Source: Clostridia bacterium (GTDB taxonomy: Bacteria > Bacillota > Clostridia > Christensenellales > Borkfalkiaceae). Taken from it: a DNA stretch of 64,000 nt. Shown piece by piece: positions 35,497 to 44,095 of the stretch. Each line of letters begins with the position of its first letter. The stretch's first letter is position 1. Location of the stretch: assembly GCA_017624285.1 (NCBI GenBank), contig JAGANI010000009.1:1-64000 (forward strand). The letters are read 5' to 3'. Under the pieces are notes generated by a model. That model was not told the DNA's origin, ran no database searches, and saw nothing but the letters and a program-made list of their open reading frames with translations. A program made the position numbers and the translations under genes.

Positions 35497-36326
35497 TATA
35501 TAGCCACCTCAATTTTATCTTCAAGTTTAGTGTATTCGTAGCCTTCTAATTTAAAGTCGTCTACGGTAAAGTCGTAAAAGTTTTTAACTTCCGGGTTAAT
35601 CCAAAGTTTTGGTGCGGGATAGCAAGGATTTTTAAGGATTTTTTCCACGATAGGCACGTGTCTATCGTAGATGTGCGCGTCTGCTATAACGTGTACTAGT
35701 TCACCAACTTCTAACCCAGATACTTGCGCAAACATATGTAATAATATCGCGTATTGAACAACGTTCCAGTTGTTTGCAGTTAAAACGTCGTTACTCCTTT
35801 GGTTTAATATACCGTTAAGTTTATTACCAGTTACGTTAAACGTCATAGAATACGCGCAAGGGTATAAGTGCATTTCACTTAAATCTTGATGGACGTAAAT
35901 ATTAGTCATAATACGTCTTGACGACAGATTATGTTTTAAATCGTATAAAACCCTGTCAACTTGATCCATTTCGCCTTCTTTATATTTATGTTTAACGCCA
36001 AGTTGATAGCCGTAAGCCTTGCCGATAGAACCAGTTTCATCCGCCCAAGAATCCCAAATATGGCTATTTAAATCGTTAACGTTGTTAGATTTTTTTTGCC
36101 AAATCCATAAAATTTCGTCTATGGCAGATTTAAACGCCGTACGACGTAAAGAAATTATAGGAAATTCTTCTTGCAAATTGTATCTATTAACAATACAAAA
36201 CTTTTTAACGGTATGGGCTTTCGTACCGTCTTCCCAATGTGGGCGTACGGGCAAATCAGTATCCCAAAAACCGTTATCAATAATATCACGGCAGGTATTA
36301 ATAAAAATTAAATCGGCTTTACTCAT
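35496..36326 (-). CDS. thyA: thymidylate synthase
   Basis: Methylates dUMP with methylene-THF, producing dihydrofolate for FolA. The catalytic cysteine lies in LYPCAYSMTFNV (about residue 160). The substrate-binding RSNDVLTANNWNVVQYA and HIYDRH blocks follow. 276 residues, complete. Part of a leftward operon TM1266-like / SDR / thyA / folA, with gaps of 0 to 15 bp. Confidence 0.95.
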   Translation of the reverse strand: MSKADLIFINTCRDIIDNGFWDTDLPVRPHWEDGTKAHTVKKFCIVNRYNLQEEFPIISLRRTAFKSAIDEILWIWQKKSNNVNDLNSHIWDSWADETGSIGKAYGYQLGVKHKYKEGEMDQVDRVLYDLKHNLSSRRIMTNIYVHQDLSEMHLYPCAYSMTFNVTGNKLNGILNQRSNDVLTANNWNVVQYAILLHMFAQVSGLEVGELVHVIADAHIYDRHVPIVEKILKNPCYPAPKLWINPEVKNFYDFTVDDFKLEGYEYTKLEDKIEVAI

Positions 36327-36341
36327 ATTGCATCCTTTCCG

Positions 36342-37133
36342 TTAAAAGGCGTCTTTTTCTTGTTTCTTCCAACGGTTTTTTATAAAATTCAACTTTATAC
36401 ACTCGGGTGTTATTTTTAAGATGAAGTATAAAAACTTATTCCAAAACCCCGGTATTAAAATTTTTTTGTTTCTCTTTACCGCTTTAAGCGATTTTTTTGC
36501 AACAAACTCCGGCGTTTTTGCCGAAAGTTTACCCCAAAGCCCTTGACCTTTAATATCTTTTAAAATATCAGGTCTTGTATAAACGCCACCAGGGAGTACG
36601 GTAGTTATTTTTGCTTTACCTTTTAGTTCCACCCTAAGTGCTTTAAAAAAGTTTATTAAACAGGCTTTTGTTGCAGAGTATATCGCAAAGTATGGCATAG
36701 GTGTAGCGCCAGACATACTGCTTATCGTTATAATTTCCGGCAAAATGCCGTTATCAATACGTCTTAAAAAACCAAGCGTAACCGAAAAAACGCTTTCAGT
36801 ATTGACACGGGTTTGAAAAACCAACTTTTCATCTGTATATGCTAAAAAACCTTTTTGTATATCCACGCCCGCAACGTTTATTAAACGTTTAAATTTTATA
36901 TTCAGACTATCTATATATAAAAACGTATCGCGTCTATTAAGTTCGTCAGTTAAGTCGCATGGGTAGGTTATTATGTCAATTTTATCGTTTACGGCTAATA
37001 AATCTTTTTTTAAAGCGTCTAGTTTATCCTTGCTTCTACCAGTTAAAAACAAATCCTCGTTACTGTTAGCAAGTAAAAAGCAAAACGCCTTGCCGATGCC
37101 ACCCGTCGCGCCGGTAATAAAAGTGTACGCCAT
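36342..37133 (-). CDS. short-chain dehydrogenase/reductase
   Basis: 263 residues: the nucleotide-binding TGATGGIGKAF near residue 8 and catalytic Ser and YSATK (S-x12-YxxxK, about 142-159) of classical SDRs. A hydrophobic helix near the C-terminus (about 232-250) followed by basic residues suggests membrane association, as in 3-ketosphinganine or acylglycerone reductase-like SDRs. The substrate is unknown. It overlaps the TM1266-like gene stop and precedes thyA by 15 bp. Confidence 0.88.
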   Translation of the reverse strand: MAYTFITGATGGIGKAFCFLLANSNEDLFLTGRSKDKLDALKKDLLAVNDKIDIITYPCDLTDELNRRDTFLYIDSLNIKFKRLINVAGVDIQKGFLAYTDEKLVFQTRVNTESVFSVTLGFLRRIDNGILPEIITISSMSGATPMPYFAIYSATKACLINFFKALRVELKGKAKITTVLPGGVYTRPDILKDIKGQGLWGKLSAKTPEFVAKKSLKAVKRNKKILIPGFWNKFLYFILKITPECIKLNFIKNRWKKQEKDAF

Positions 37134-37375
37134 TATTTAGTAATTAAAACTTTGCTAGTAACGTCATCAAGCATACCTAACTTGCCCGAAAGCGAGTTTA
37201 TAACTTCCTGCGGGGCGTCAAGCACTACCGTAATAACGTTTACGCCACGTTCTTTATAAGGCAACCCCATCCTACCAACGACGTAATTACCTGCGTTATG
37301 TAAAAGGGCGTTGACCTTTTCGGCAGAATTTATATTTTTTACTACGATTGCCACGACGGCTAAAACGTTATTCAT
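37133..37375 (-). CDS. TM1266-type putative iron-only hydrogenase system regulator
   Basis: An 80-residue ferredoxin-fold (ACT/NikR-C-like) protein: AVVAIVVKNINSAEKVNALLHNAGNYVVGRMGLPYKERGVNVI matches the small TM1266 family. These are usually found with FeFe-hydrogenase maturation genes. No hydrogenase gene lies in this window, so only the family name is transferred. First gene of the operon ending in thyA-folA. Confidence 0.85.
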   Translation of the reverse strand: MNNVLAVVAIVVKNINSAEKVNALLHNAGNYVVGRMGLPYKERGVNVITVVLDAPQEVINSLSGKLGMLDDVTSKVLITK

Positions 37376-37468
37376 AACTACTCCGTAAAATTTCTAATTT
37401 TATTGTATCACAAATAAGCACTGATTTCAAGTGTATACTTGTTTTAAATTATTAAAACAAAATACTTT

Positions 37469-38167
37469 TTAAGTTAAAAAATCTTTCGGGTCAATAACTG
37501 TGCGTAATTTTTCTAACGCCTTTTTTTCTATGCGAGATATATACGAGCGCGATATTTTTAAAAATGAAGCAACTTCTCTTTGTGCGTAACACTCGCCAGT
37601 GCCTATACCGTAACGCATTACTATAACTATAAACTCTCTTTTTGTTAATACTTCTTGCATTTTTTTAATTAACGTATCGCGAAGTATCTTATCGTTGGCG
37701 TTTTTAAATACGACGTCTTCATCCTCGGTTAAAGTATCAACTATTTTTAAAGTGTTTCCGTCCTTATCCGTACCTACGTCGTCGTAGAGCGAAACCACAA
37801 CTTTATGCTTTTTGTTTGCCCTAAGTAGCATTAAAATTTCATTTTCTATACAGCGTGAAGCAAACGTGGCAAGCCTTGCTCCTTTTTCGTAATCAAAGGT
37901 GTTTATCGCCTTTGCTAAACCCATGCTTCCAACCGAAATTAAATCGTCTGTTTCAGCACTACCTTTATATTTTTTTACTATGTGCGCAACTAGACGCATA
38001 TTGTGTTCAACAAGTGTGGTTTTGGCTGATACGTCACCCCGACGCGCTTTTATTAAAAGCAGTTTTTCCTCTTCCTCGGATAACGGTTTTTTAAATGAAT
38101 TACCCGATAAAACCGAGCCTGTAAAAAATAAAATTTTGCCTAGTATTAATGAAATAAACTCTATCAT
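37469..38167 (-). CDS. sigK: RNA polymerase sporulation sigma factor SigK
   Basis: 232 residues. It begins with a short hydrophobic pro-like segment (about 1-20) followed by region 2, with NMRLVAHIVKKY..TDDLISVGSMGLAKAINTFDYEKGARLATFASRCIENEILMLLR, and the region 4 HTH (QREVASFLKISRSYISRIEKKALEKLR). The pattern, with SLYDDVGTDKDGNTLKIVDTL, is that of SigK, the late mother-cell sigma factor. The gene is continuous, with no skin-type element. This is strong evidence for a sporulating lineage. Confidence 0.92.
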   Translation of the reverse strand: MIEFISLILGKILFFTGSVLSGNSFKKPLSEEEEKLLLIKARRGDVSAKTTLVEHNMRLVAHIVKKYKGSAETDDLISVGSMGLAKAINTFDYEKGARLATFASRCIENEILMLLRANKKHKVVVSLYDDVGTDKDGNTLKIVDTLTEDEDVVFKNANDKILRDTLIKKMQEVLTKREFIVIVMRYGIGTGECYAQREVASFLKISRSYISRIEKKALEKLRTVIDPKDFLT

Positions 38168-38330
38168 ACAACCCTCCGTCTTAATAGGTATATGTGTGAT
38201 AGGTTTTTAAAATAATATATTATCGCAAAATAATAGTGATATTTATTATTAAAATAATAAAAAATCGTTAAACACTTTACAAAACAAAATTTATATACTA
38301 AACTTATAAAAAAGCAAACGGAAGGATTGT

Positions 38331-39146
38331 ATGAAGATAGAGTACGCATTACGCGCAAATAATTATTGTAAAGAGATTGTTAACTATCTTAAAAAAATGC
38401 ATAGGCACGCGTATTTTGAAATTTGCACGGTTGTATCGGGTAAAGCAAAACACGTCGTTGGGGAAGAAGAGTTTATATTGTCGACAGGCGATATTTTATT
38501 TATGCCGTCTGAAACCTTCCACAATATTTTACCTGAAACTGATGATTATTATCATCTAGATATTTATATGAATAACTCTTTTGCTGAAGAAGTTTGCGGT
38601 TTTTATTCAAAAGAGATGTATTCTTACTACGTAAAAACAAAAGCCCCAGTAGTAATTAAAGTGCCTGATGGCGTTAGGGATTATATACTAGAACGCGCCC
38701 GTTATATGATATCACTTTTTGATACTAGGCAAAATAGCCGTGCGGAAAGCATTTATCGTATGCTTTGTTCTTTTATAACTGGTATGGTTTATGATAAATC
38801 CGTACGCGAAAAAGACGACGTTCCTTTTTGGTATACAAAAATTATCAAAAACATCTATAAACCAGATATAATTTCAAGCAACGTTACCGTTTTGGCTGAA
38901 ACTACAGGGTTTAGTTATTCACACCTTTCAAAATTATTTAAAAAATATACTGGGGAGACGTTGGCAAATTTTTTCTTAAAGGCAAAAGTAAATTACGGTA
39001 CGCGCCTTTTAACTGATACAAATTTATCAATTAGTAAAATAGCAAAAATGGCGGGGTATGATAGTCTTAGCCACTTTACAAAAATATTTAAAAAGTACAA
39101 CGGTATTACACCTGCTAAATATCGTGGTGAATTTAAAAATAGGTGA
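38331..39146 (+). CDS. AraC-family transcriptional regulator
   Basis: 271 residues: N-terminal cupin (about 20-90; HRHAYFEICTVVSG, GDILFMPSETFHNILPE) and C-terminal double HTH with LLTDTNLSISKIAKMAGYDSLSHFTKIFKKYNGITPAKYR. It is divergent from sigK across 163 AT-rich bp. It is followed after 3 bp by a HAD phosphatase gene, which may be its target or partner. The inducer is unknown. Confidence 0.9.
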   Translation: MKIEYALRANNYCKEIVNYLKKMHRHAYFEICTVVSGKAKHVVGEEEFILSTGDILFMPSETFHNILPETDDYYHLDIYMNNSFAEEVCGFYSKEMYSYYVKTKAPVVIKVPDGVRDYILERARYMISLFDTRQNSRAESIYRMLCSFITGMVYDKSVREKDDVPFWYTKIIKNIYKPDIISSNVTVLAETTGFSYSHLSKLFKKYTGETLANFFLKAKVNYGTRLLTDTNLSISKIAKMAGYDSLSHFTKIFKKYNGITPAKYRGEFKNR

Positions 39147-39149
39147 GGT

Positions 39150-39788
39150 ATGTATAAGTATAAAGCAGTATTATTTGATTTAGACGGCACTTTGCTTAAC
39201 ACTTCTTTCGATTTGGCTGAAGCGTTAAACTACGCGTTAAATAAAAACGGTTATCCAACCTATTCTACAGAAAGGGTAGTGCAAATGGTGGGGCACGGTA
39301 TCCCCAATTTAATAAAAACGGCAACTAACGCACCTGAAGACGTCTTGCTAAAAATCAGGGGCGATTTTAGAGAGTTTTATAGAGAGCATCTTACCGATAA
39401 AACCCTTCCTTACGACGGTATCGTTGACCTTTTAACTGATTTAAACAAAAACGGTGTTAAGACGGCAGTGGTTTCTAATAAGTATGATTTAGCATCTAAA
39501 ATATTAATCGAAACGTTTTTTGGTGGCTTAATCGATTACGTCGTTGGTGAACACGGTTGCCCAGTTAAGCCTGACCCTTATATGTGTGATTTAGCCATTA
39601 AAACTTTGGGTGTGGATAAAAGCGCTTGCGTCTTTGTAGGCGACGCCGATACCGATATCAATACGGCGCTAAATGCTAAAATAGATTGTATATCTGTTAC
39701 TTGGGGCTTTAGGTCTAGGGAGTTTTTAATTTCTAACGGTGCAAAAAATCTAGTTGATAGCGTGTTAGAACTTCAATTTAAATTATAA
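39150..39788 (+). CDS. HAD-superfamily phosphatase, phosphoglycolate phosphatase-like
   Basis: 212 residues: motif I DLDGTLL (nucleophile D10, D12), a cap of the Gph/beta-PGM type, motif II VVSNK and motif III with the KPDPYM...VFVGDADTDINTA region. The likely activity is removal of phosphate from a small metabolite, such as phosphoglycolate or a sugar phosphate. It is tightly linked to the AraC gene (3-bp gap), which hints at an inducible sugar-phosphate role. Confidence 0.87.
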   Translation: MYKYKAVLFDLDGTLLNTSFDLAEALNYALNKNGYPTYSTERVVQMVGHGIPNLIKTATNAPEDVLLKIRGDFREFYREHLTDKTLPYDGIVDLLTDLNKNGVKTAVVSNKYDLASKILIETFFGGLIDYVVGEHGCPVKPDPYMCDLAIKTLGVDKSACVFVGDADTDINTALNAKIDCISVTWGFRSREFLISNGAKNLVDSVLELQFKL

Positions 39789-39804
39789 AATATAAAATAA
39801 AATA

Positions 39805-39832
39805 CCCCGTTACGGCAGTAACGGGGTTTTTT
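39805..39832. terminator. bidirectional intrinsic terminator
   Basis: CCCCGTTAC/GTAACGGGG stem, loop GGCA, T6. Lies between the HAD gene and the converging PRTase gene. Confidence 0.88.
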
Positions 39833-39843
39833 GATGCAATTTT

Positions 39844-40386
39844 TTATAAAATCGGGATAGTTGCTAAAAAGATAACGTCTTTACGGTACTGTGCGTCGCC
39901 TTCTGCCAAAACAAAGGCTTTCTTGTGTACGTGCCCGCCTGCTTTTTGCACTAAATCCTCTAAACCGGATAATGATGCGCCTGTTGAAACAACGTCGTCA
40001 ACAATACCTACTTTTTTGCCTTTAATTAAATCAACGTCGTGTTTAGATAAGTATAATTTTTGTATCGCGCCGGTTGTGATAGATTCTTTAATAGTAATTT
40101 CTATACCGTCTTGCATATAAAGTTTTTTACTTTTTCTTGCAACGGCGTAGTAGGGCATACCAAGTTCCCTAGCGGTAACGTGGCAAAGTTGTAAACCTTT
40201 AGATTCCGCCGTAATTAAAACTTCACAATCTGATAAAAGCGGGGCTAGGCTTTTACCACAATGCTCGGTAAGTTTTTGGTCGCCGTGTAAGTTAAAAAAC
40301 GCAATATTGATACCACTTGGCAACGGTAAGATGGGCAACTTAGCGTTATAACCGCAAATATCTACTTCGTATACTTTATTACTCAT
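39844..40386 (-). CDS. phosphoribosyltransferase, adenine PRTase-like
   Basis: 180 residues from ATG 40386 (AAGGAG upstream). The PRPP-binding loop GIVDDVVSTGASL near residue 130 and the ITAESKG and YYAVARKSKKLYM segments match type I purine PRTases close to Apt. The substrate base could be adenine or xanthine. The AzgA-type purine permease at 26.7 kb would supply such bases. The gene is monocistronic. Confidence 0.8.
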   Translation of the reverse strand: MSNKVYEVDICGYNAKLPILPLPSGINIAFFNLHGDQKLTEHCGKSLAPLLSDCEVLITAESKGLQLCHVTARELGMPYYAVARKSKKLYMQDGIEITIKESITTGAIQKLYLSKHDVDLIKGKKVGIVDDVVSTGASLSGLEDLVQKAGGHVHKKAFVLAEGDAQYRKDVIFLATIPIL

Positions 40387-40506
40387 AATTATACTCCTTA
40401 ATAGAAAAACTTTTTCTAAATATATTTTAACATATTCGCTTTTTAAAATCAATACATAATCTAAAATCTTACGGCATATTTTTTATTGTAACTACAGGAG
40501 GGTTTT

Positions 40507-43152
40507 ATGCACGGATACGATCAACCATACATAGAAGTCGTAAGTAAATTGTCTACATCTAACGGTTTAAGCGATGCACTTATTAATAAAAATGCGTCTT
40601 TATATGGTAAAAATATAATTTCACGCCCTAAGGATAAGCCCTTTTTTAAAAGGTTAATTTCCGCATTAAGTGAGCCTATGGTGCTAATTTTAGTATTATC
40701 GGCGCTAGTTACTTTAGGGGTAAATTTAGGTCGTTTTTTCAAGACTGGCGAAGGGGATTTTTTTGAATTTGTTGGGATAGTTATGGCAATATCGCTATCG
40801 GTAATCATAACGCTTTTTATGGAAGGCAGTTCAAAAAAAGCATTTAACGCCCTTTGTAAACTCAATAAATCTGTACTAGTAAAAACGTTACGTAATGGTG
40901 AAATAAAAATTATTAATCAAGAAGACGTTTTAGTTGGCGACATCATTTTTTTATTCTCCGGCGATAAAATTATTGCCGACGGTAGGCTTATAGAAAGTTC
41001 TTCTTTATCCGTTGACGAATCCGCTTTAACGGGTGAAAGCGTCCCTGCTAAAAAGAACGCAGACGTTATTTTAGATAAAGATACCCATTTGGCAGATAGG
41101 GTAAATATGGTTTATTCAGGCACGTTTGTAACTGCAGGGTCTGGTAAATACGTGGTAACGGGGGTCGGTGTTTTAACTGAAATCGGCAAAGTCGCTAAAG
41201 AATTAGGCGATAAAAAAGACGTTCCATCACCACTAGAGCAAAAGTTAAATAAATTAAGTAAAACCGTTTCCGTTACGGGCGTAGTTGTTTCTTGTATTAT
41301 TTTTATATTTAACGTAATAAGGTTAGCAGTTTCTGGCAGTTTTACCTTTTATAACTTACAAAATGCATTTATTTCGGCAATAGTTTTAATAGTTGCCGCC
41401 GTACCAGAAGGTTTACCGTCTATAGTAGCCGTATCTTTGGCGCTAAATATGATTAAACTTGCTAAAGAAAACGCCTTAATAAAAAAACTTATCGCTACCG
41501 AAACTATGGGCGCTGTAAGCGTAATTTGTTCAGATAAAACAGGTACGCTTACTGAAAACAAAATGAAGGTTATCAAAATTTGTTTATCAAACTATTGCGA
41601 CGTGCCTGAAAAAATCAAAAAACAAGTATTGTACGATAACTTTTGTATAAATTCAACCGCGGTGGTTACCGATATGTTTAAGCCTAAAGAAAAATTTATC
41701 GGCAGTCAAAGCGAAGTAGCTTTACTTAAAGCTTACAATAAAGCCACGGGCAACGATTATCAAAAGGCAAGGGATAATGCAAAAATAGTTAAAACCGTAC
41801 CGTTTAATTCAACTGAAAAAAAGATGGAAACTTTCGTTAAATACGGCGACGGGGTGCGTAAATTTATAAAAGGCGCTCCAGAAGTAGTGCTAAATATGTG
41901 TGATTTAACTCCGTTAGAAGTTAAGCGCTTGCTATCGGGGCTTGATGAGTATCAAAAAGACGCCAAACGAGTATTATGTTTTGCCCACGTTGATTTGCTT
42001 ACTGAATCTGACGACGCTTTAGCTGTGTTTGACGGTTTTGCCATAATTGCAGATTCTATCCGTAAAGATGCGCTTATTGCCGTAAAACAAGCAAAAAAGG
42101 CGGGTATAGACGTAATAATGCTTACGGGTGATAATATTTTAACTGCAACCGCTGTCGCTAAGGAACTTAATATTATAGATACTGACGACGGGGCTTTGCT
42201 TTCTAGCGATATAGAGCGTCTATCTGAAGCAGATTTAATTAAAACGCTAAAAAAGGTAAAAGTAATCGCAAGAAGCACCCCGTCCACCAAGCTAAAGGTG
42301 GTTAAGGCGTTAAAAAATAGTGGCGAAGTCGTTGCCGTAACAGGTGATGGCATTAACGACGCGCCTGCAATAAAACATGCGGATATCGGTATCGCCATGG
42401 GTATTGCCGGTGCGGAACTTAGCAAAGAAACCGCCGATACAATTTTATTAGACGATAGTTTTTCTACGATAATAACTGCAATTAAATTTGGTAGAAACGT
42501 CTATTTAAATTTACAAAGGTTTATTTTATTTCAATTATCGGTAAACTTTTCGGCGTTATTATTTATCGTTTCGTCAATGTTGTTTGGGCTGGATGCGCCA
42601 TTTAATACCTTGCAATTGCTTTGGATTAACGTAATTATGGACGGACCTCCTGCGCTAACTTTGGGTTTAGAACCCCCTGTTTTAAGCGTTATGGATAGTA
42701 AACCTGTCAAAAGAAGTGAAAGCATCGTCAAAAAAGCCACTTTTTTACGCATAGCTTTTAGTGGCTTATTTATATCGGCAGTAACTTTACTAGAGTACCA
42801 TTTTAACTTTTTAATGGTGGAACGGGGTGAGGTTTTATCTGCGACGTTTACGCTTTTTATACTTTTTCAAATGTTTAACGCGTTTAATGCGCGTAAGCTT
42901 AACGCCGAAAGTATTTTTAAAGACTTTACAAAAAACAAAGTTATGCTTATAACTTTTGCGCTTACGTTTTTATTGCATTTTTTAATCGTAACGTTTTTCC
43001 ACACTTTATTCGGCATAAGTCCCTTATCTGTAAAAAGTTGGTTTAAGGTAGTGCTGACGGCTCTTTCAATAGTGCTGGTGTCAGAAGTAGCTAAATGGAT
43101 ATATCGCAAAACAAAAAAACGTAAACTTATCATAAATAAAAAAGGAGTTTAA
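40507..43152 (+). CDS. P-type cation ATPase, calcium (type II) family
   Basis: 881 residues. The phosphorylation motif CSDKTGTLTENKMKV is near residue 340, the TGES actuator motif near 177, and TGDGINDAPAIKHADIGIAMG near 618. Ten membrane helices fit the PMCA/SERCA-like plan, with PEGLP in M4 and an N-W-I-N-V-I-M-D stretch in M6 (LLWINVIMDGPPALTLG). This indicates export of Ca(II) or a related cation. The ytxC-like gene follows after 16 bp. Confidence 0.92.
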   Translation: MHGYDQPYIEVVSKLSTSNGLSDALINKNASLYGKNIISRPKDKPFFKRLISALSEPMVLILVLSALVTLGVNLGRFFKTGEGDFFEFVGIVMAISLSVIITLFMEGSSKKAFNALCKLNKSVLVKTLRNGEIKIINQEDVLVGDIIFLFSGDKIIADGRLIESSSLSVDESALTGESVPAKKNADVILDKDTHLADRVNMVYSGTFVTAGSGKYVVTGVGVLTEIGKVAKELGDKKDVPSPLEQKLNKLSKTVSVTGVVVSCIIFIFNVIRLAVSGSFTFYNLQNAFISAIVLIVAAVPEGLPSIVAVSLALNMIKLAKENALIKKLIATETMGAVSVICSDKTGTLTENKMKVIKICLSNYCDVPEKIKKQVLYDNFCINSTAVVTDMFKPKEKFIGSQSEVALLKAYNKATGNDYQKARDNAKIVKTVPFNSTEKKMETFVKYGDGVRKFIKGAPEVVLNMCDLTPLEVKRLLSGLDEYQKDAKRVLCFAHVDLLTESDDALAVFDGFAIIADSIRKDALIAVKQAKKAGIDVIMLTGDNILTATAVAKELNIIDTDDGALLSSDIERLSEADLIKTLKKVKVIARSTPSTKLKVVKALKNSGEVVAVTGDGINDAPAIKHADIGIAMGIAGAELSKETADTILLDDSFSTIITAIKFGRNVYLNLQRFILFQLSVNFSALLFIVSSMLFGLDAPFNTLQLLWINVIMDGPPALTLGLEPPVLSVMDSKPVKRSESIVKKATFLRIAFSGLFISAVTLLEYHFNFLMVERGEVLSATFTLFILFQMFNAFNARKLNAESIFKDFTKNKVMLITFALTFLLHFLIVTFFHTLFGISPLSVKSWFKVVLTALSIVLVSEVAKWIYRKTKKRKLIINKKGV

Positions 43153-43168
43153 GCGCACAATATACAAT

Positions 43169-43876
43169 ATGGTTAGGATTGAAGTTTCTGACAGAGAACA
43201 TTTATCAAAATATCTTTTATATATACAAAACACTTTAAGCGAAGTATTCCGTCAAACGGATACTAAAGTTGGTTTTGTTGCAGACGGCGTTAGGGCAAAT
43301 TTAAATATTGATTGCGAAGATTTTTATTATCCGCTTATTTTAAGTGAAGTCCACGATAAGATTGCCGATATAATTTCTATCGGTTACAAGTATGCGTTTA
43401 TTTCTCCATTGCTTACCCCAAAAGGGTTAAAAAAGGAAGAGGTTAACTTTTTACTAACGGCAATAATCGGGGCGGATTACGTCGACGATAAGCGCTACGT
43501 TTTAAGTAAACTTAAAGGCATTGATAGCCCTGCGATAGACGGTGTGTTTAATTTTAAACTTAAACTACTTAAAAACAAGTGGGAGGAAGTCGCTTCGTTT
43601 ATGCCAAGTAATTTTGATTATCTAAAACTACGGGATTTTATAAATTATTTGATTTTAGATAAAAGCGATAAAATTTATATCGAAAACGGCAAAGTTTACG
43701 ATGCGCATTACCGTCAAAGGCTACGTTCTAAACTTTTATTTGGCGATAAGGATTACGATTTAATTAGCGAAATTATCCTTTCAATGCCCGGTGAAATCGA
43801 ACTTAGGTCATCTATTAACGGTAAAGAGGAAAAAATCATTAAAGAATTATTTGGTTCAAAAATAATTTTTAAATAG
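43169..43876 (+). CDS. ytxC: YtxC-like sporulation-associated protein
   Basis: 235 residues, no signal peptide or membrane helix, rich in charged helices. I assign YtxC from overall resemblance (SEVHDKIADIISIGYKYAFI) and from position: in Bacillus subtilis ytxC lies immediately upstream of thrS, as here. YtxC has no defined biochemical function. The start follows the P-type ATPase gene closely, and a terminator separates it from thrS. Confidence 0.6.
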   Translation: MVRIEVSDREHLSKYLLYIQNTLSEVFRQTDTKVGFVADGVRANLNIDCEDFYYPLILSEVHDKIADIISIGYKYAFISPLLTPKGLKKEEVNFLLTAIIGADYVDDKRYVLSKLKGIDSPAIDGVFNFKLKLLKNKWEEVASFMPSNFDYLKLRDFINYLILDKSDKIYIENGKVYDAHYRQRLRSKLLFGDKDYDLISEIILSMPGEIELRSSINGKEEKIIKELFGSKIIFK

Positions 43877-43880
43877 TAAT

Positions 43881-43928
43881 AACGCTTGGCGCTTGCTTAT
43901 GTTTTTAACTGTTGCAAGCGTTTTTTGC
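43881..43928 (+). terminator. intrinsic terminator of ytxC
   Basis: AACGCTTG pairs with CAAGCGTT (43915-43922) across a long loop, followed by T4; an internal GCTTGC/GCAAGC alternative exists. Confidence 0.75.
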
Positions 43929-43961
43929 CGTTTTTTAGGTAAAATTAAAATTGCTTTTTGC

Positions 43962-43993
43962 TTGACAAAACCCATTTATAGTTGTACTATAAT
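43962..43993 (+). promoter_or_regulatory. thrS promoter
   Basis: TTGACA at 43962 with TACTAT at 43985 (17-bp spacer) or TATAAT at 43988 (20-bp spacer). Confidence 0.6.
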
Positions 43994-44014
43994 TATGCGT
44001 TTTTAAATAAATTG

Positions 44015-44065
44015 TTAAGGATAAATTCGTCCTTAAATTCTTTCCTGAATTTAAGGGCTTTTTTT
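44015..44065 (+). promoter_or_regulatory. attenuator-like leader of thrS (antiterminator/terminator pair)
   Basis: TTAAGGA (44015-44021) can pair with TCCTTAA (44030-44036). Alternatively CCTTAAATTC (44031-44040) pairs with GAATTTAAGG (44047-44056), followed by GCTTTTTTT, an intrinsic terminator. The two pairings exclude each other. The leader is far too short for a T-box and shows none of its conserved boxes. Confidence 0.6.
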
Positions 44066-44095
44066 ACCCCTAATTGTTATACTAAGGAGTAAGTT

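Noticed and set aside
37469-38167. skin-type interruption of sigK
   Set aside because: The sigma factor frame is continuous from region 2 through region 4.
41952-42425. 157-codon frame opposite the P-type ATPase
   Set aside because: Serine- and alanine-rich antisense shadow of conserved ATPase motifs.
43995-44095. T-box leader of thrS
   Set aside because: The leader is about 100 nt and lacks the T-box sequence, specifier loop and AG bulge.
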